Shown here piece by piece: positions 42,060-51,470 of a DNA stretch of 64,000 nucleotides. The stretch's first letter is position 1, and each line of letters starts with the position of its first letter. The notes beneath the pieces are model-generated. The model worked only from the letters and a program-made list of their open reading frames with translations, was not told the DNA's origin and did not search any database. Source of the stretch: Martelella endophytica (lineage in GTDB: Bacteria > Pseudomonadota > Alphaproteobacteria > Rhizobiales > Rhizobiaceae); assembly GCF_000960975.1 (NCBI RefSeq), contig NZ_CP010803.1, positions 1,701,944 through 1,765,943 on the forward strand, given 5' to 3'. The position numbers were made by a program, and so were the translations under genes.

Positions 42060-42731
42060 TCAGCGATGCCACCTGCCGGTCCGGTCGCGGCTGAGGAGCG
42101 GTGTCGAAAAGGCGGCGACGGGCTCGGGGCAGGCTTCGATGGCGGCAAGGCTCTCGCTGTAGCGCCGGGTCTGCAGCATGGCGCTGCCGATCGCCACGGG
42201 TTTCACGCCGATTGCCGCAAGCAGTGTGAGGGCGGAGACGATCGAACTCCCCGACGAGATCACGTCGTCGACGAGCGCCACCCGCCGGCCCTCGATCAGC
42301 GGCAGCATGCGGGGGTCGATGAAGAGCCGCTTGCCGGCGCCCGGCGTGGTGACAGAGGAGAGCGGAACGGAAAGCGCGTCCTCGTACCAGAACTTGCGGG
42401 AATTGCCGAGCGGCACGTAGCGGCGGTGCCCAAGGGCGCGGGCGACGCCGGCGGCAAGTGTCAGGCCGAGCGTCGGCAGGCCGATGACAACTTCGGGCGC
42501 GGCAGGGCGGAGGCGTTCGGCCAGTTTCAGCGCAAGCGTTTCCGCAACATCGAAGGAGGCCTGGTTGATGATCAGCGAGGCGAGACCGTTGCCCGTATCG
42601 CCAAGCGCGCGGATCGGCAGCAGCAATTGCCGGCCGTCGTCGAGTTCGGCCGGGTAGGCATGCTCGAACGGGCCGTCGGTTGGGTAAGTGGCAGGCGGCA
42701 GCAGGTCCTGCCAGAAGGCGTGCGGGTCCAT
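42060..42731 (-). CDS. purine-type phosphoribosyltransferase
   Basis: 223 residues. The PRPP-binding motif VALVDDVISSGSS is at 151-163, preceded by the flexible-loop region (EVVIGLPTLGLTLAAGVARALG, 80-101). It belongs to the adenine/xanthine phosphoribosyltransferase-like type I fold, but the base specificity is not visible. ATG 42731 is the family start; the frame upstream runs into the promoter of the divergent corA-like gene. A shorter paralogue is encoded at 62709-63326. Confidence 0.85.
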   Translation of the reverse strand: MDPHAFWQDLLPPATYPTDGPFEHAYPAELDDGRQLLLPIRALGDTGNGLASLIINQASFDVAETLALKLAERLRPAAPEVVIGLPTLGLTLAAGVARALGHRRYVPLGNSRKFWYEDALSVPLSSVTTPGAGKRLFIDPRMLPLIEGRRVALVDDVISSGSSIVSALTLLAAIGVKPVAIGSAMLQTRRYSESLAAIEACPEPVAAFSTPLLSRDRTGRWHR

Positions 42732-42850
42732 GGCGATCTCGCGGGCGGGGTTTGCGCAAATGCCGCAAATTTCGTTTATATGCGTATCGGCGTTTCTATT
42801 ATGCTCTGGCGGACGGACGGGCAAGGTATCCTCATTATGGCAGGCAAGGC

Positions 42851-43828
42851 ATGATACATCTCTACAAGGTCGGCGGCCTCAAGACGGCCTTGCCTTCGGC
42901 CGGTTCTCCCGTGCCGCTGGAGGATGATGTCGTGTGGATCGACATGCTCGATCCGACCGAAGCCGACCTGCGTCATGTCGAGGCGATCGTCGGCGTGGAG
43001 CTGCCGACCCGCGAATCGCTCAAGGATATCGAGCCGTCGAGCCGGTTCTATACCGAAGGCGAGACCGTCTACATGACGGCGTCTCTGGTGATGAATGTCG
43101 ATCTTGGCCTTGCCCATCTCACAGATGTCGGCTTCGTGCTCGCAGGTGGTCGGCTCATCACCATCCGCCATGCGGAGCCGAAACCGTTCTTCCTGTTTGC
43201 CGCCGACATGAAGCGTCTGGACCTGCAGCCGGGCCAGGGCTCGAAGGTGCTTGCCTATCTGCTCGACACGATCGTCGACCGCACCGCGGAAATCCTCGAG
43301 CTTGCCGTGTCGAAGATCGACAACCTTTCGATCGCCGTCTTCGGCGAAGGTGCGCGCGGGCGCCGGCGCCCGCCGGCCGAGCTCGAATCGCGGCTGATCG
43401 AGATTTCGACCTATCACCGCCTGGTCAGCAAGACCCGCGACAGCCTGACGACGCTGGCGCGCCTTGCCACGTATGTCCAGTCGCTCGGCCGTGTGCGCGA
43501 CGACAAGCAGACCAAGGATCTCTGCCGCATCGTTTCCCACGACATCCAGTCGCTGGCGGAGCATGCAAGTTTCGTCTCCTCCAACATTTCCTTTCTGCTC
43601 GATTCGGCGCTCGGCCTCATCAACCTCGAGCAGAACAACATCATGAAGCTGTTCTCGGTGGTTTCGGTGGTTTTTGCCCCGCCCATGCTGATTGCCGGCA
43701 TCTACGGAATGAACTTTGACAAGATGCCCGAACTGCACTGGGCGATCGGCTATCCGGCAGCGCTGGTGGTGATGTTGGCGACAATGGTGCTGGCGATCTA
43801 CTGGCTGCGCTCGCGCGGCTGGTTTTGA
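42851..43828 (+). CDS. corA: CorA-family divalent cation transporter
   Basis: 325 residues: a large cytoplasmic N-terminal domain and two C-terminal membrane helices with the diagnostic YGMNFDKMPEL between them (GMN at 286-288). The pentameric channel takes up Mg2+ or related cations. ATG 42851 overlaps AGGC-rich sequence and begins MIHLYKVGG as in rhizobial homologues; the frame open further upstream lies in the divergent gene. It is the second Mg-type transporter in the window after MgtE. Confidence 0.92.
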   Translation: MIHLYKVGGLKTALPSAGSPVPLEDDVVWIDMLDPTEADLRHVEAIVGVELPTRESLKDIEPSSRFYTEGETVYMTASLVMNVDLGLAHLTDVGFVLAGGRLITIRHAEPKPFFLFAADMKRLDLQPGQGSKVLAYLLDTIVDRTAEILELAVSKIDNLSIAVFGEGARGRRRPPAELESRLIEISTYHRLVSKTRDSLTTLARLATYVQSLGRVRDDKQTKDLCRIVSHDIQSLAEHASFVSSNISFLLDSALGLINLEQNNIMKLFSVVSVVFAPPMLIAGIYGMNFDKMPELHWAIGYPAALVVMLATMVLAIYWLRSRGWF

Positions 43829-44019
43829 ACCGGGAAAAATTGCCGGAAATCATTGTCTGCAATTGCTTTTTACGCTCAAATCGATGCTTAATGGAACTGC
43901 TTGACTAGGCTATTGAGGAAAACTATGGTGCGGCCGACTTCAGAGCGGGTGCAGGGCACCCACTCGCTGCGCGCCGGGCCTGAGGGGGCTTTGCGGCACA
44001 AGGGACAAAAAGAAGGGTC

Positions 44020-44364
44020 ATGGCGCAGGACGGGCAGGACGATCTGGAAGCGCGCCGCAAGCAGCTTGAAAGCGAGCTTGGCGCGCTGAAGAGGAAAAAA
44101 GGAACAGGGGACCGCGAAACACCGAAAACCACGGATAGTGACCGGCGCGAGATGTCAAAAGCGCTGAAGCTCTCGAGCGAGTTCATTTCCGCCATTTTCG
44201 TCGGGTTTATCCTTGGCTACCTTCTGGATCGATTTGTGGGCACCAGCCCCTGGGGGATGATCGGCTTTCTCCTCCTCGGCTTTGGTGCCGGAATATTGAA
44301 CGTGTTGCGCTCTGTCGGCCGTGTGGCCGAGCCGGAAGACCGGATAAAGCGAGACGAGAACTAA
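44020..44364 (+). CDS. atpI: ATP synthase protein I (AtpI)
   Basis: 114 residues: a charged N-terminus with a coiled-coil-like stretch (DLEARRKQLESELGALKRKKG) and two membrane helices (SEFISAIFVGFILGYLLDRF and GMIGFLLLGFGAGILNVLRS). This is the alphaproteobacterial AtpI form, an assembly helper for the c-ring. It is the first gene of the F0 operon, 57 bases before atpB. Confidence 0.92.
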   Translation: MAQDGQDDLEARRKQLESELGALKRKKGTGDRETPKTTDSDRREMSKALKLSSEFISAIFVGFILGYLLDRFVGTSPWGMIGFLLLGFGAGILNVLRSVGRVAEPEDRIKRDEN

Positions 44365-44421
44365 AACTGCCGGAATGCGCCGGCGATGTGCCGTAAGGCA
44401 AGACGAGAAGAGAGAGCTTAG

Positions 44422-45174
44422 GTGGCAAACGATCCGACCCATCAGTTTCAGATCCACAGCATCGTTCCGATCAATGTCGGCGGTCTGGACCTTTCCTTCA
44501 CCAATGCCTCGCTGTTCATGGCTGTGACGGTCGCGGCAGCAGCGGGTTTCATGTATCTGGCCACCGCCAAGCGCGGCCTTATCCCCTCGCGCACCCAGTC
44601 GGTTGCCGAGCTGCTTTATGAATTCGTCGCCTCGATGCTGAGAGAGGGGGCGGGCACGAAGGGCATGGTGTTCTTCCCGTTCGTGCTGACGCTGTTCATG
44701 TTCCTGCTGACGGCCAACCTCATCGGCATGTTCCCGTATTTCTTCTCGGTGACGAGCCAGATCGTGGTGACGTTCTCGCTGGCATTGCTGGTGATGGTCA
44801 TCGTCGTCGGTTACGGCGTCTACAAGCACGGCGTCCATTTCTTCAAGGTCTTCGTGCCGTCGGGTGTTCCCGTGGCGCTGCTGCCACTGGTGACGCTGAT
44901 CGAGATCGTTTCGTTTCTCTCGCGTCCCATCAGCCTTTCCGTCCGTCTTTTCGCCAACATGCTGGCGGGCCATATCACCCTCAAGGTGTTTGCCGGATTC
45001 GTCGTTTCCCTGAGCGCGATCGGCACGATCGGAACCGGAGGCGCGATTCTGCCTCTGGCCATGACCGTCGCTCTGACGGCGCTGGAATTCCTTGTCGCCT
45101 TCCTGCAGGCCTATGTGTTTGCAGTATTGACGTGCATGTATCTCAATGATGCCGTCAATGCGGGAGATCACTAA
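44422..45174 (+). CDS. atpB: ATP synthase F0 subunit a
   Basis: 250 residues starting with GTG (preceded by GAGAGAGC). Five to six membrane helices. The essential Arg lies in [12 protein letters not shown] near residue 175, and the C-terminal helix with [22 protein letters not shown] is typical. It forms the proton half-channels with the c-ring. A stem-loop follows before atpE. Confidence 0.96.
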   Translation: MANDPTHQFQIHSIVPINVGGLDLSFTNASLFMAVTVAAAAGFMYLATAKRGLIPSRTQSVAELLYEFVASMLREGAGTKGMVFFPFVLTLFMFLLTANLIGMFPYFFSVTSQIVVTFSLALLVMVIVVGYGVYKHGVHFFKVFVPSGVPVALLPLVTLIEIVSFLSRPISLSVRLFANMLAGHITLKVFAGFVVSLSAIGTIGTGGAILPLAMTVALTALEFLVAFLQAYVFAVLTCMYLNDAVNAGDH

Positions 45175-45187
45175 GGAATAAAGTCAT

Positions 45188-45214
45188 CCGGTTCGGCTGG
45201 ACAGCTCGAACCGG
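45188..45214 (+). other. stem-loop between atpB and atpE
   Basis: CCGGTTCG (45188-45195) pairs with CGAACCGG (45207-45214) around an 11-base loop. There is no T-run. In the mRNA it lies 47 bases before the atpE start, where such elements may protect the message and help to make more of subunit c than of the other subunits (inference). Confidence 0.55.
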
Positions 45215-45261
45215 CCTCGCTATTAAGCCGCAACAACCCAATTCTTCTAAGGAGTTCTTAC

Positions 45262-45489
45262 ATGGAAGCGGAAGCAGCAAAGTTCATCGGCGCCGGTATC
45301 GCGTGCCTTGGCATGGGTGCAACTTCGATGGGTCTCGGCCGCATCTTCGGTGACTACCTCACCGGCGCGCTGCGCAACCCTTCTGCCGCAGACAGCCAGT
45401 TCGGCCGCCTCGTATTCGGCTTCGCCGTTACCGAAGCGCTCGGCATCTTCTCGCTGCTGGTTGCTCTTCTCCTGCTCTTCGCCGTTTAA
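45262..45489 (+). CDS. atpE: ATP synthase F0 subunit c
   Basis: 75 residues, two helices. The proton-carrying acid is Glu58 in GFAVTEALGIF, the loop is RNPSA (38-42). The first helix has GAGIACLGMGATSMGLG. It has a strong ribosome site (AAGGAG), fitting the need for many copies per complex. Confidence 0.97.
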   Translation: MEAEAAKFIGAGIACLGMGATSMGLGRIFGDYLTGALRNPSAADSQFGRLVFGFAVTEALGIFSLLVALLLLFAV

Positions 45490-45576
45490 TTTTAAACGGT
45501 CTAAGGTTCCGGCCCCGGCGCATGGCGACGATCGCCACGCCGTGGCCAATCCTATCGAAGACCTTTGGAGGCGAGC

Positions 45577-46149
45577 ATGTTTGTGACACCGGCCATGGCG
45601 CAGACGCCTGAGTCTGAGCTCCATACCGAAATGGCCCAGCTGGAACACCATGAATCCGCGGTGTTCCCGCCGTTCGATTTTGCGACATTTCCGTCACAGA
45701 TTCTCTGGCTGGCCATCACGTTCGGCATCTTCTATCTGGTGATGAAGAGGGTGATCGTTCCGCGTGTCGGCTCGATCCTGGAAGACCGGCACGACCGGAT
45801 CGCCCAGGACCTCGACGAAGCCGAACGGCTCCGCAACGAGGCCGATGAGGCCATCGCCGCCTACGAGAAAGAGCTTGCCGAGGCCCGTGCCGAGGCGCGT
45901 TCGATTTCGGCCGCTGCTGCCGACAAGGCTCGCGCCGAAGCGGAAGCGGAACGTGCACAGCTTGAGGCCGAACTGGCCGACAAGCTTGCCGAAGCCAATG
46001 CGCGGATCGAAAAGGTCCGTTCGGATGCGCTGCAGGAAGTCGGCTCCATCGCCGAGGAAACCGCCGCGCAGATCGTGACCCATCTCATCGGCGGGCGCGT
46101 TGCCAAGGGTGACGTCGAAGCCGCAGTGACCTCGGTCAGGGAGGCCTAA
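45577..46149 (+). CDS. atpF': ATP synthase F0 subunit b' (first b-type subunit)
   Basis: 190 residues from ATG 45577 with GGAGG before it. A variable N-terminus ([20 protein letters not shown]) is followed by one membrane helix ([21 protein letters not shown], about 45-65) and a long Ala/Glu/Arg-rich coiled coil. Having two unlike b genes in tandem is typical of alphaproteobacteria and phototrophs. It forms the peripheral stalk with the next product. Confidence 0.94.
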   Translation: MFVTPAMAQTPESELHTEMAQLEHHESAVFPPFDFATFPSQILWLAITFGIFYLVMKRVIVPRVGSILEDRHDRIAQDLDEAERLRNEADEAIAAYEKELAEARAEARSISAAAADKARAEAEAERAQLEAELADKLAEANARIEKVRSDALQEVGSIAEETAAQIVTHLIGGRVAKGDVEAAVTSVREA

Positions 46150-46151
46150 TC

Positions 46152-46640
46152 ATGGTGGCTCTTGACGCAACATTCTACGCCCTCATCGGCCTGGTTCTGT
46201 TTTTCCTGGTCGTGGCCTATTTCAAGGTTCCGGTGATCATGCTGCGCTCGCTCGATTCGCGGGCGGACCAGATCCGTGACGAGCTGGCCGAAGCAAAGCG
46301 CCTGCGCGAGGAGGCCCAGCACGTCCTGGCCGATTATCAGCGCAAGCGCCGCGAGGCCGAGGACGAGGCCAAGGACATCGTTGCCGCGGCCGAACGCGAG
46401 GCCCAGTCCATCAAGGACGAAGCCCGCCGCAAGACCGAGGAATATGTCGAGCGCCGCACGGCTTTCTCCGAGCAGAAGATCCGCCAGGCGGAGCACGACG
46501 CCATCGAGGCAGTGCGCAGCGCGGCCGTCGACGTCGCCGTCGAAGCGTCCCGCATCGTGCTGGAGAAGAAGGCGACCGCCGCCGTGCAGTCGAAGCTGTT
46601 CTCGAAGTCGATCGACGCGGTCAAGTCCAAGCTCAACTGA
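46152..46640 (+). CDS. atpF: ATP synthase F0 subunit b
   Basis: 162 residues: an N-terminal membrane helix (YALIGLVLFFLVVAYFKVPVI) and a charged coiled coil with alternating Ala, Glu, Arg (AKRLREEAQHVLADYQRKR). It starts two bases after the b' stop. The F1 genes are not here; they are usually elsewhere in this order. A terminator follows. Confidence 0.95.
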   Translation: MVALDATFYALIGLVLFFLVVAYFKVPVIMLRSLDSRADQIRDELAEAKRLREEAQHVLADYQRKRREAEDEAKDIVAAAEREAQSIKDEARRKTEEYVERRTAFSEQKIRQAEHDAIEAVRSAAVDVAVEASRIVLEKKATAAVQSKLFSKSIDAVKSKLN

Positions 46641-46667
46641 GCGGCCGGACCGGATTGAAGGATAGCA

Positions 46668-46696
46668 GGCAAGCGCTCAGGCGCTTGCCATTTTTG
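46668..46696 (+). terminator. intrinsic terminator of the F0 operon
   Basis: GGCAAGCGC (46668-46676) pairs with GCGCTTGCC (46681-46689), loop TCAG, followed by ATTTTTG. It begins 28 bases after the atpF stop. Confidence 0.88.
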
Positions 46697-46739
46697 TTTG
46701 TGGCGCCAGTTCGCGCCGACAGGTTTGGGAATGATACGG

Positions 46740-47639
46740 ATGGCAAGGCTCATTGACGGAAAGGCGATCGCCGCCGAGGTTGTCGGCAAGGTCAAGGACG
46801 CGGCGGAGACGCTGAAGGCCAAATCCGGCACGGTGCCGGGCCTTGCCGTCGTCATCGTCGGTGATGATCCGGCAAGCCATACCTATGTCGCCGCCAAGGG
46901 GCGGAGGGCGAAGGAATGCGGCTTTCATTCGGTGCAGATCACGCTTTCCGCCGAAACCACGCAGGTCGAGCTGGAAAAGGTTGTTGCCGGGCTGAACGAG
47001 GATCCGGCCATTCACGGTGTGCTGGTGCAATTGCCGCTGCCGAAACACCTCGACGAGTTTCCGGTCATCCAGATGATCCGTCCGGAAAAGGACGTCGACG
47101 GGCTTTCGGTGGTCAATGCCGGCAAGCTTGCGATCGGCGATTTCAGGACGGGGCTGATTTCCTGTACACCGGCCGGCTCCATGGTGCTGGTGCGGCGCGT
47201 GCATGGTGACGATCTCTCCGGTCTCAATGCCGTCGTCGTCGGCCGATCGAACCTCTTCGGCAAACCGATGGGCCAGTTGCTGCTCGCCGCCAACGCCACC
47301 GTGACCATGGCGCATTCGCGCACGGCCGATCTCGCCGGCATCTGCCGCAAGGCCGATATCCTGGTTGCCGCCACGGGGCGGGCCGAGATGGTGAAGGGAG
47401 ACTGGGTGAAGCCCGGTGCCACCGTGATCGACGTCGGCATCACCCGGGTTCCGGCGCCCGAGCGCGGCGAGGGCAAGACCCGCCTGCTTGGCGACGTGGC
47501 TTTCGATGAGGCGGAGAAGGTGGCCGGCGCGATCACGCCGGTGCCCGGCGGCGTCGGGCCGATGACGATCACCATGCTGATGGCCAACACCGTGATTGCC
47601 GCCTACCGCGCGAGCGGCCTCGAGGCGCCGTCGTTCTGA
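46740..47639 (+). CDS. folD: FolD, methylene-THF dehydrogenase/cyclohydrolase
   Basis: 299 residues. The active-site region has [16 protein letters not shown] near 44-59, where families show YVxxKxKxxxxxG with the catalytic Lys. The second signature is [13 protein letters not shown], and the NADP domain has [25 protein letters not shown], then [26 protein letters not shown]. It interconverts 5,10-methylene- and 10-formyl-tetrahydrofolate in the cytosol. An ATG nine bases upstream (46731) is an alternative start. It is convergent with the small AsnC-type gene. Confidence 0.96.
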   Translation: MARLIDGKAIAAEVVGKVKDAAETLKAKSGTVPGLAVVIVGDDPASHTYVAAKGRRAKECGFHSVQITLSAETTQVELEKVVAGLNEDPAIHGVLVQLPLPKHLDEFPVIQMIRPEKDVDGLSVVNAGKLAIGDFRTGLISCTPAGSMVLVRRVHGDDLSGLNAVVVGRSNLFGKPMGQLLLAANATVTMAHSRTADLAGICRKADILVAATGRAEMVKGDWVKPGATVIDVGITRVPAPERGEGKTRLLGDVAFDEAEKVAGAITPVPGGVGPMTITMLMANTVIAAYRASGLEAPSF

Positions 47640-47652
47640 TCGGCTGTCCCGT

Positions 47653-47895
47653 TCAGCTAAACGCCTTGAACGCCACCAGTGTGAAGGTGTCGGTGACGCC
47701 TTCGATGGTCTGCAGCCGCGATATGACGAAGTGGCCGATATCGGCCGCGGGTGGCAGATAGAACTTGGCGATCAGGTCGTACTGGCCGGAGGTCGAGTGA
47801 ATTTCGGAGGTCTCCTCCACCGTGCGCACCACGACATCGGCGACATCGTAGGCTTCTCCCGGGGCGCATTTGAACTGCACGAAAATCGTCTGCAT
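47653..47895 (-). CDS. stand-alone Lrp/AsnC ligand-binding (RAM) domain protein
   Basis: 80 residues, only the alpha-beta ligand-sensing domain of Lrp regulators, without the DNA-binding part: MQTIFVQFKCAPGEAYDVA, then IHSTSGQYDLIAKFYL and IEGVTDTFTLVAFKAF. Such single-domain proteins (SraA/RAM type) form ring oligomers that bind small metabolites; the target here is unknown. ATG 47895 is chosen; a longer frame to 47925 adds an unlikely basic start. Confidence 0.85.
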   Translation of the reverse strand: MQTIFVQFKCAPGEAYDVADVVVRTVEETSEIHSTSGQYDLIAKFYLPPAADIGHFVISRLQTIEGVTDTFTLVAFKAFS

Positions 47896-47989
47896 GGGCT
47901 TCCTCGTTCTGGCTGCGGCGCGCATCGGCGCGGGCGCCCGAACCTATAGCATGCCAGCGCATTTTTGAAAGGCGCCAGCGCTCCTGCCA

Positions 47990-48916
47990 TCAGTCGACGC
48001 GCACTCTGAGGACGATGTCCTGGTCGTAATTGCCGAAGCCCTTGCCGAAGATGTTGATGCCGCCCGGATGACGGGCGTCGGCGCGCACGGAAATGCCGAG
48101 GCGGATCGAGTGGTGCTCCGGCAGGCGAAGGGTGGCGAGCGTGACGTCGGAAATGCGGACGCCATCCACATAGGCGCCGTCCGGCGTCACCCGGAAGCGC
48201 TTCAGCATGCCATATTGCGAGCCCTTCAGCTTCCACCAGTCCGGCGTCAGCACGCCGCGCCGGTCGCCGAAATCGCCGGGCGATGTCCACTGGCCGATAT
48301 CGATGCCGTTGATGGTGATGGTGATGTCCGACGGCCAGTCCGGATTGGTGCCGGGCACTTCCGATGACAGCTCCATCGAGAATTCGATCTCCGAGACCGC
48401 CCGGTTGTTGAGCCGGGCATTGTTCGGAAACTGGTATTCGATCGCGCCGCGCGTGAACCACAAGAGCCCCGCCTTCATGCGAGCCGGGTCGAGGAAGGAG
48501 TCCGGCACGTCGAGCAGGCCGATAATGCCTTCCGGCGTGCAAAGCCCGCACGGGGCGCTGACGTCGAAGGCGGTATAGAGCCCGACAGGCATTGCCACCT
48601 CGATGGCGTCGTCAACGCCGTCGTCGGCAGTATCACCGAAGGAAACCACGACTTCATCGTAAATGCTGGTGCAAACCTTCTGATTTCCCTTGCGGGCGCG
48701 CTGGCTTTCGGTGCGGATCAGCCCGGCATCCTCGAGCATCTGGATGCTGAGCGAGACGGTCGATTGCGGCAGTTCGAGACAGGCGCCGATATCCTTCACA
48801 TTCATCGGCCCCTTGCGCCTGAGGAGCTGCAGCACGGCAACCCGCGCCGGAGCCGCCAGCCCCTTCAATACATGCATGTCCTTTTCAGGGTCGATCACGA
48901 GGAAATTACGGGGCAT
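47990..48916 (-). CDS. ArsR-type winged-helix regulator with a large C-terminal domain
   Basis: 308 residues. Residues about 10-85 form an ArsR-like winged helix (LKGLAAPARVAVLQLLRRKGP, then LPQSTVSLSIQMLEDAGLIRTE). The C-terminal 210 residues are mostly beta-type with YTAFDVSAPCGLCTPEGIIGLLDVPDSFLDP and a late SIRLGISVRADARHPGGINIFGKGFGNYDQDI, a jelly-roll-like pattern seen in a family of large ArsR-like regulators that may bind sugars. The CGLC could be a metal or redox site. The target genes are not identifiable here. Confidence 0.8.
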   Translation of the reverse strand: MPRNFLVIDPEKDMHVLKGLAAPARVAVLQLLRRKGPMNVKDIGACLELPQSTVSLSIQMLEDAGLIRTESQRARKGNQKVCTSIYDEVVVSFGDTADDGVDDAIEVAMPVGLYTAFDVSAPCGLCTPEGIIGLLDVPDSFLDPARMKAGLLWFTRGAIEYQFPNNARLNNRAVSEIEFSMELSSEVPGTNPDWPSDITITINGIDIGQWTSPGDFGDRRGVLTPDWWKLKGSQYGMLKRFRVTPDGAYVDGVRISDVTLATLRLPEHHSIRLGISVRADARHPGGINIFGKGFGNYDQDIVLRVRVD

Positions 48917-49167
48917 GGGCTCGCTGCTTCGGGAGGTGTCGTGAAACTTTCATATCAGGATTTTTGGCGCGGTCAAACTGCCGCGAGCGCTGTGCGACAA
49001 AGGACGCTGAGGGCATGGTCAGCTCGGCGTAGAGCTGGGCCGAGGCACCCCATGTCGGTCGCCCTGCCGATATGGCGACGCTGGCCGACCCGTGCCATGG
49101 CCGTCGAGGTGCCGGGCGCCGTGCGGCTCTATATTGCGCCGGACGTGCCGTGCGAGACGCCGCCATA

Positions 49168-49398
49168 GCGCCCTATCTGTCCGGGGTCGTGATCGGCCAC
49201 GAACTCCTCTCCGCCCGCCACCGCTTCCGCGAAAGCCTGGCCGGGGGCGTGCCGCTCTTTGTCATCGGTGTGGAGGGGATTTCCGAGCGCTACCGGACCG
49301 CCATGCGCCCACTCGATCTTCAGGCGCCGACAATGCCCGGCAATACGGCGCCGGCCGGCCTCTACCGGTTCGCCCTGGCGCTGCAGGGCGGGCTCTAG
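49168..49398 (+). pseudogene. C-terminal remnant of 2-dehydro-3-deoxygalactonokinase
   Basis: The frame ending TAG at 49396-49398 contains YLSGVVIGHELL near 49175-49210, then PLFVIGVEGISERYRTAM, and a final AGLYRFALALQGGL. This follows the last third of DgoK sugar-acid kinases (YLSGLLIGHE, VTLIGAPAL.. RY, AGL). The first two thirds, with the ATP and sugar sites, are missing. The end overlaps the convergent glycosyltransferase stop. Confidence 0.5.
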
Positions 49399-50471
49399 CG
49401 GGACGGGCCGTTCGGCAGCGCCGCCCGCTCGGGGGTAGCGCCGGATGTCGCCGTGCGCGTGGGCTCGGCCACGATCTGCGGCGTCAGCTTTCGTTTCCAG
49501 GCTGCGGCAACCTCGCTGAGGCGATGGCCGGGCGCGGTGGCTATCGCGGGGAAGTCGCGGCGCCAGTCGTCAATGCGCGCACCCACCGCGCTCAGATCAT
49601 TGGTGTCGACGCACTGGCCGGGTGTCAGCAGGATCTCGTCATTGGAGCCGAGGCCCGCATGGGCAAGCACGGGCGTGCCGACCGCATTCGCCTCGGCAAG
49701 CGTCAGGCCGGAGGTCTCTGCAAAGCGCGACTGCGGATGGAACACGCAGAGCGAGGATCGCATGATCTCGATGCGGGCCTTGTCACTAAGCTTGCCGAGA
49801 AAGTGCACGCCGTCGGGCACGGTGTTTTCCGGCCAGACGAGATTATCGTGCTCGGCCACTTCGAGCCGGAGCGTGGGCCTTGTGCGGCGCAGGGCTGCGA
49901 ATTTCACCAGCGCCTCGGAAAGCCCCTTGTGCGGTGCGCCCGGAAAGAACAACCGGTCGATATCGCGTGGCGTCGTATCCGGCTTCAGTTCGTCGGCGAC
50001 CGGGTCCGGAATGGATGAAATGGCCGGCAGCTTGTCGTTGGCATCGGCGAGAAAGGCGTGGACGTGCTTGGCCAGGCTTTCGGACGCGCAGACAATCTCG
50101 ATGCCGGCGGCCGCCAGGGCATCGCCCATCCGCCGATTGTGGCGGCCGGGCGGGGAATGCATCCAGAGAAAGACGGGGCAACCCGGACCGAGCTTGCTCA
50201 CCTTGAGCGCCGTCTTCCAGGAGCTCACGACAATGACATTGGAAACGCTTGTCAGGTCCTCGACCTTCAGCATGTCGAGCGGACGGTAAAGCCCGCCGGC
50301 ATCCCGGGTCACATCCGTGCGACCGGCCTGGTAGAACTGGAAGCGGCAGTCATTGCTCAGCGCGCCGGCAAGGCGCAGGATGGCGGCCTCCGTCCCGGTC
50401 TCTTCATCGAGATAGGCAAACTCATAGGGCGAAAGGCAAACCGGATCGATTACGGCAACGGCGGAAGTCAT
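49395..50471 (-). CDS. GT4-like glycosyltransferase
   Basis: 358 residues with a GT-B layout. The C-terminal nucleotide-sugar domain has SRFAETSGLTLAEANAVGTPVLAHAG, the E-x7-E type motif of family 4, preceded by VHFLGKLSDKARIEIMRSSLCVFHP. The N-terminal half includes VIVVSSWKTALKVSK and LWMHSPPGRHN. Start 50471 has GGGAGGG; an ATG 21 bases upstream lacks this. It probably adds a sugar to a surface glycan or lipid. No other glycan genes are adjacent. Confidence 0.85.
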   Translation of the reverse strand: MTSAVAVIDPVCLSPYEFAYLDEETGTEAAILRLAGALSNDCRFQFYQAGRTDVTRDAGGLYRPLDMLKVEDLTSVSNVIVVSSWKTALKVSKLGPGCPVFLWMHSPPGRHNRRMGDALAAAGIEIVCASESLAKHVHAFLADANDKLPAISSIPDPVADELKPDTTPRDIDRLFFPGAPHKGLSEALVKFAALRRTRPTLRLEVAEHDNLVWPENTVPDGVHFLGKLSDKARIEIMRSSLCVFHPQSRFAETSGLTLAEANAVGTPVLAHAGLGSNDEILLTPGQCVDTNDLSAVGARIDDWRRDFPAIATAPGHRLSEVAAAWKRKLTPQIVAEPTRTATSGATPERAALPNGPSR

Positions 50472-50721
50472 TAGTAGCCCTCCCGCCTGCAACGTTCAGT
50501 TGAACAGGTCATGATTGTGATCCTCGTGTTACCACGGGCATAGCTGGCACACGATCTCGCGCATTAAACTGGTTTGAAATTAGCCATGTTTTTGGGAAAA
50601 TATTTTTACCTGTCAGTGAACGTTTCCGCGCTCAGGCGGATTGCGGTTCGAGCCCGACTTCAGCCATATTGCGCGCCGGGAAGGCAGCCTCCTTCCTTTT
50701 GTTCGTCCCGAGGGAATGAAG

Positions 50722-51468
50722 ATGAATACGGATTCGCCAAGCTGTCTCGTGCAGAAATTGTCCCACTATGTTGCTCTTGACGAGCATTCGCTCGACAGCA
50801 TCAGCCGTCTGGAGCGGGACGAGCGGGATTTCTCCAAGAACGATGAAATCTACCAGGGCGGCGATGAGAACACCTATCTGTATGTGGTCAAGCGCGGCTG
50901 GCTCTACAGCTACGCCGACATGAAGGATGGCCGCCGTCAGATCACGGAAATTCACCACCCCGGTGACATCGTCGGTTTTCCGGACATCGCCTTCGACCAG
51001 CGCACATCGGTACTCAGGGCGGCCGAGGACGTTCGGCTGTGTCCGTTTCCGAAGAAGGACCTGGACGAGGTGTTCAGCCAGGCGCCGCAGCTTGCGGCGC
51101 TGCTGTTTGCACTATCGGTGCGCAACCAGGTCATCCTCACCGACTTTCTTCGTGCCGTCGGGCGCATGAGCGCGCGCGAGCGCATTGCCTATCTGCTGCT
51201 CGACCTGCGGTCGCGCCTTCGGATTGCCAACAAGTCGATGACCACGACCTTTCGCCTGCCGCTCAACCAGACCGAAATCTCCGACGTTCTCGGCCTCACC
51301 AATGTCTATGTCAGCCGCAGCTTCGCAGCGCTGGAGAAGGACGGGATGATCCGCCGCAGCAACGGCCATGTCGAAATCCTCGAAGAGGAAAAGCTGGCAA
51401 AGATCTGCGATTTCGTCGACCGGCATGTCGGCCTCGACACGAGCTGGTTCCCGCCAAGCAACGGCTGA
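50722..51468 (+). CDS. Crp/Fnr-family transcription regulator
   Basis: 248 residues: an N-terminal cyclic-nucleotide-binding-type barrel (IYQGGDENTYLYVVKRGWLYSY, then IHHPGDIVGFPDIAF), a dimer helix, and a C-terminal helix-turn-helix (QTEISDVLGLTNVYVSRSFAALEKDG, 183-208). No Cys cluster for an Fe-S centre, so it is not an oxygen-sensing FNR. ATG 50722 has GAGGGA at the right distance. Single-domain relatives respond to various signals; the target is unknown. Confidence 0.9.
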   Translation: MNTDSPSCLVQKLSHYVALDEHSLDSISRLERDERDFSKNDEIYQGGDENTYLYVVKRGWLYSYADMKDGRRQITEIHHPGDIVGFPDIAFDQRTSVLRAAEDVRLCPFPKKDLDEVFSQAPQLAALLFALSVRNQVILTDFLRAVGRMSARERIAYLLLDLRSRLRIANKSMTTTFRLPLNQTEISDVLGLTNVYVSRSFAALEKDGMIRRSNGHVEILEEEKLAKICDFVDRHVGLDTSWFPPSNG

Positions 51469-51470
51469 GA

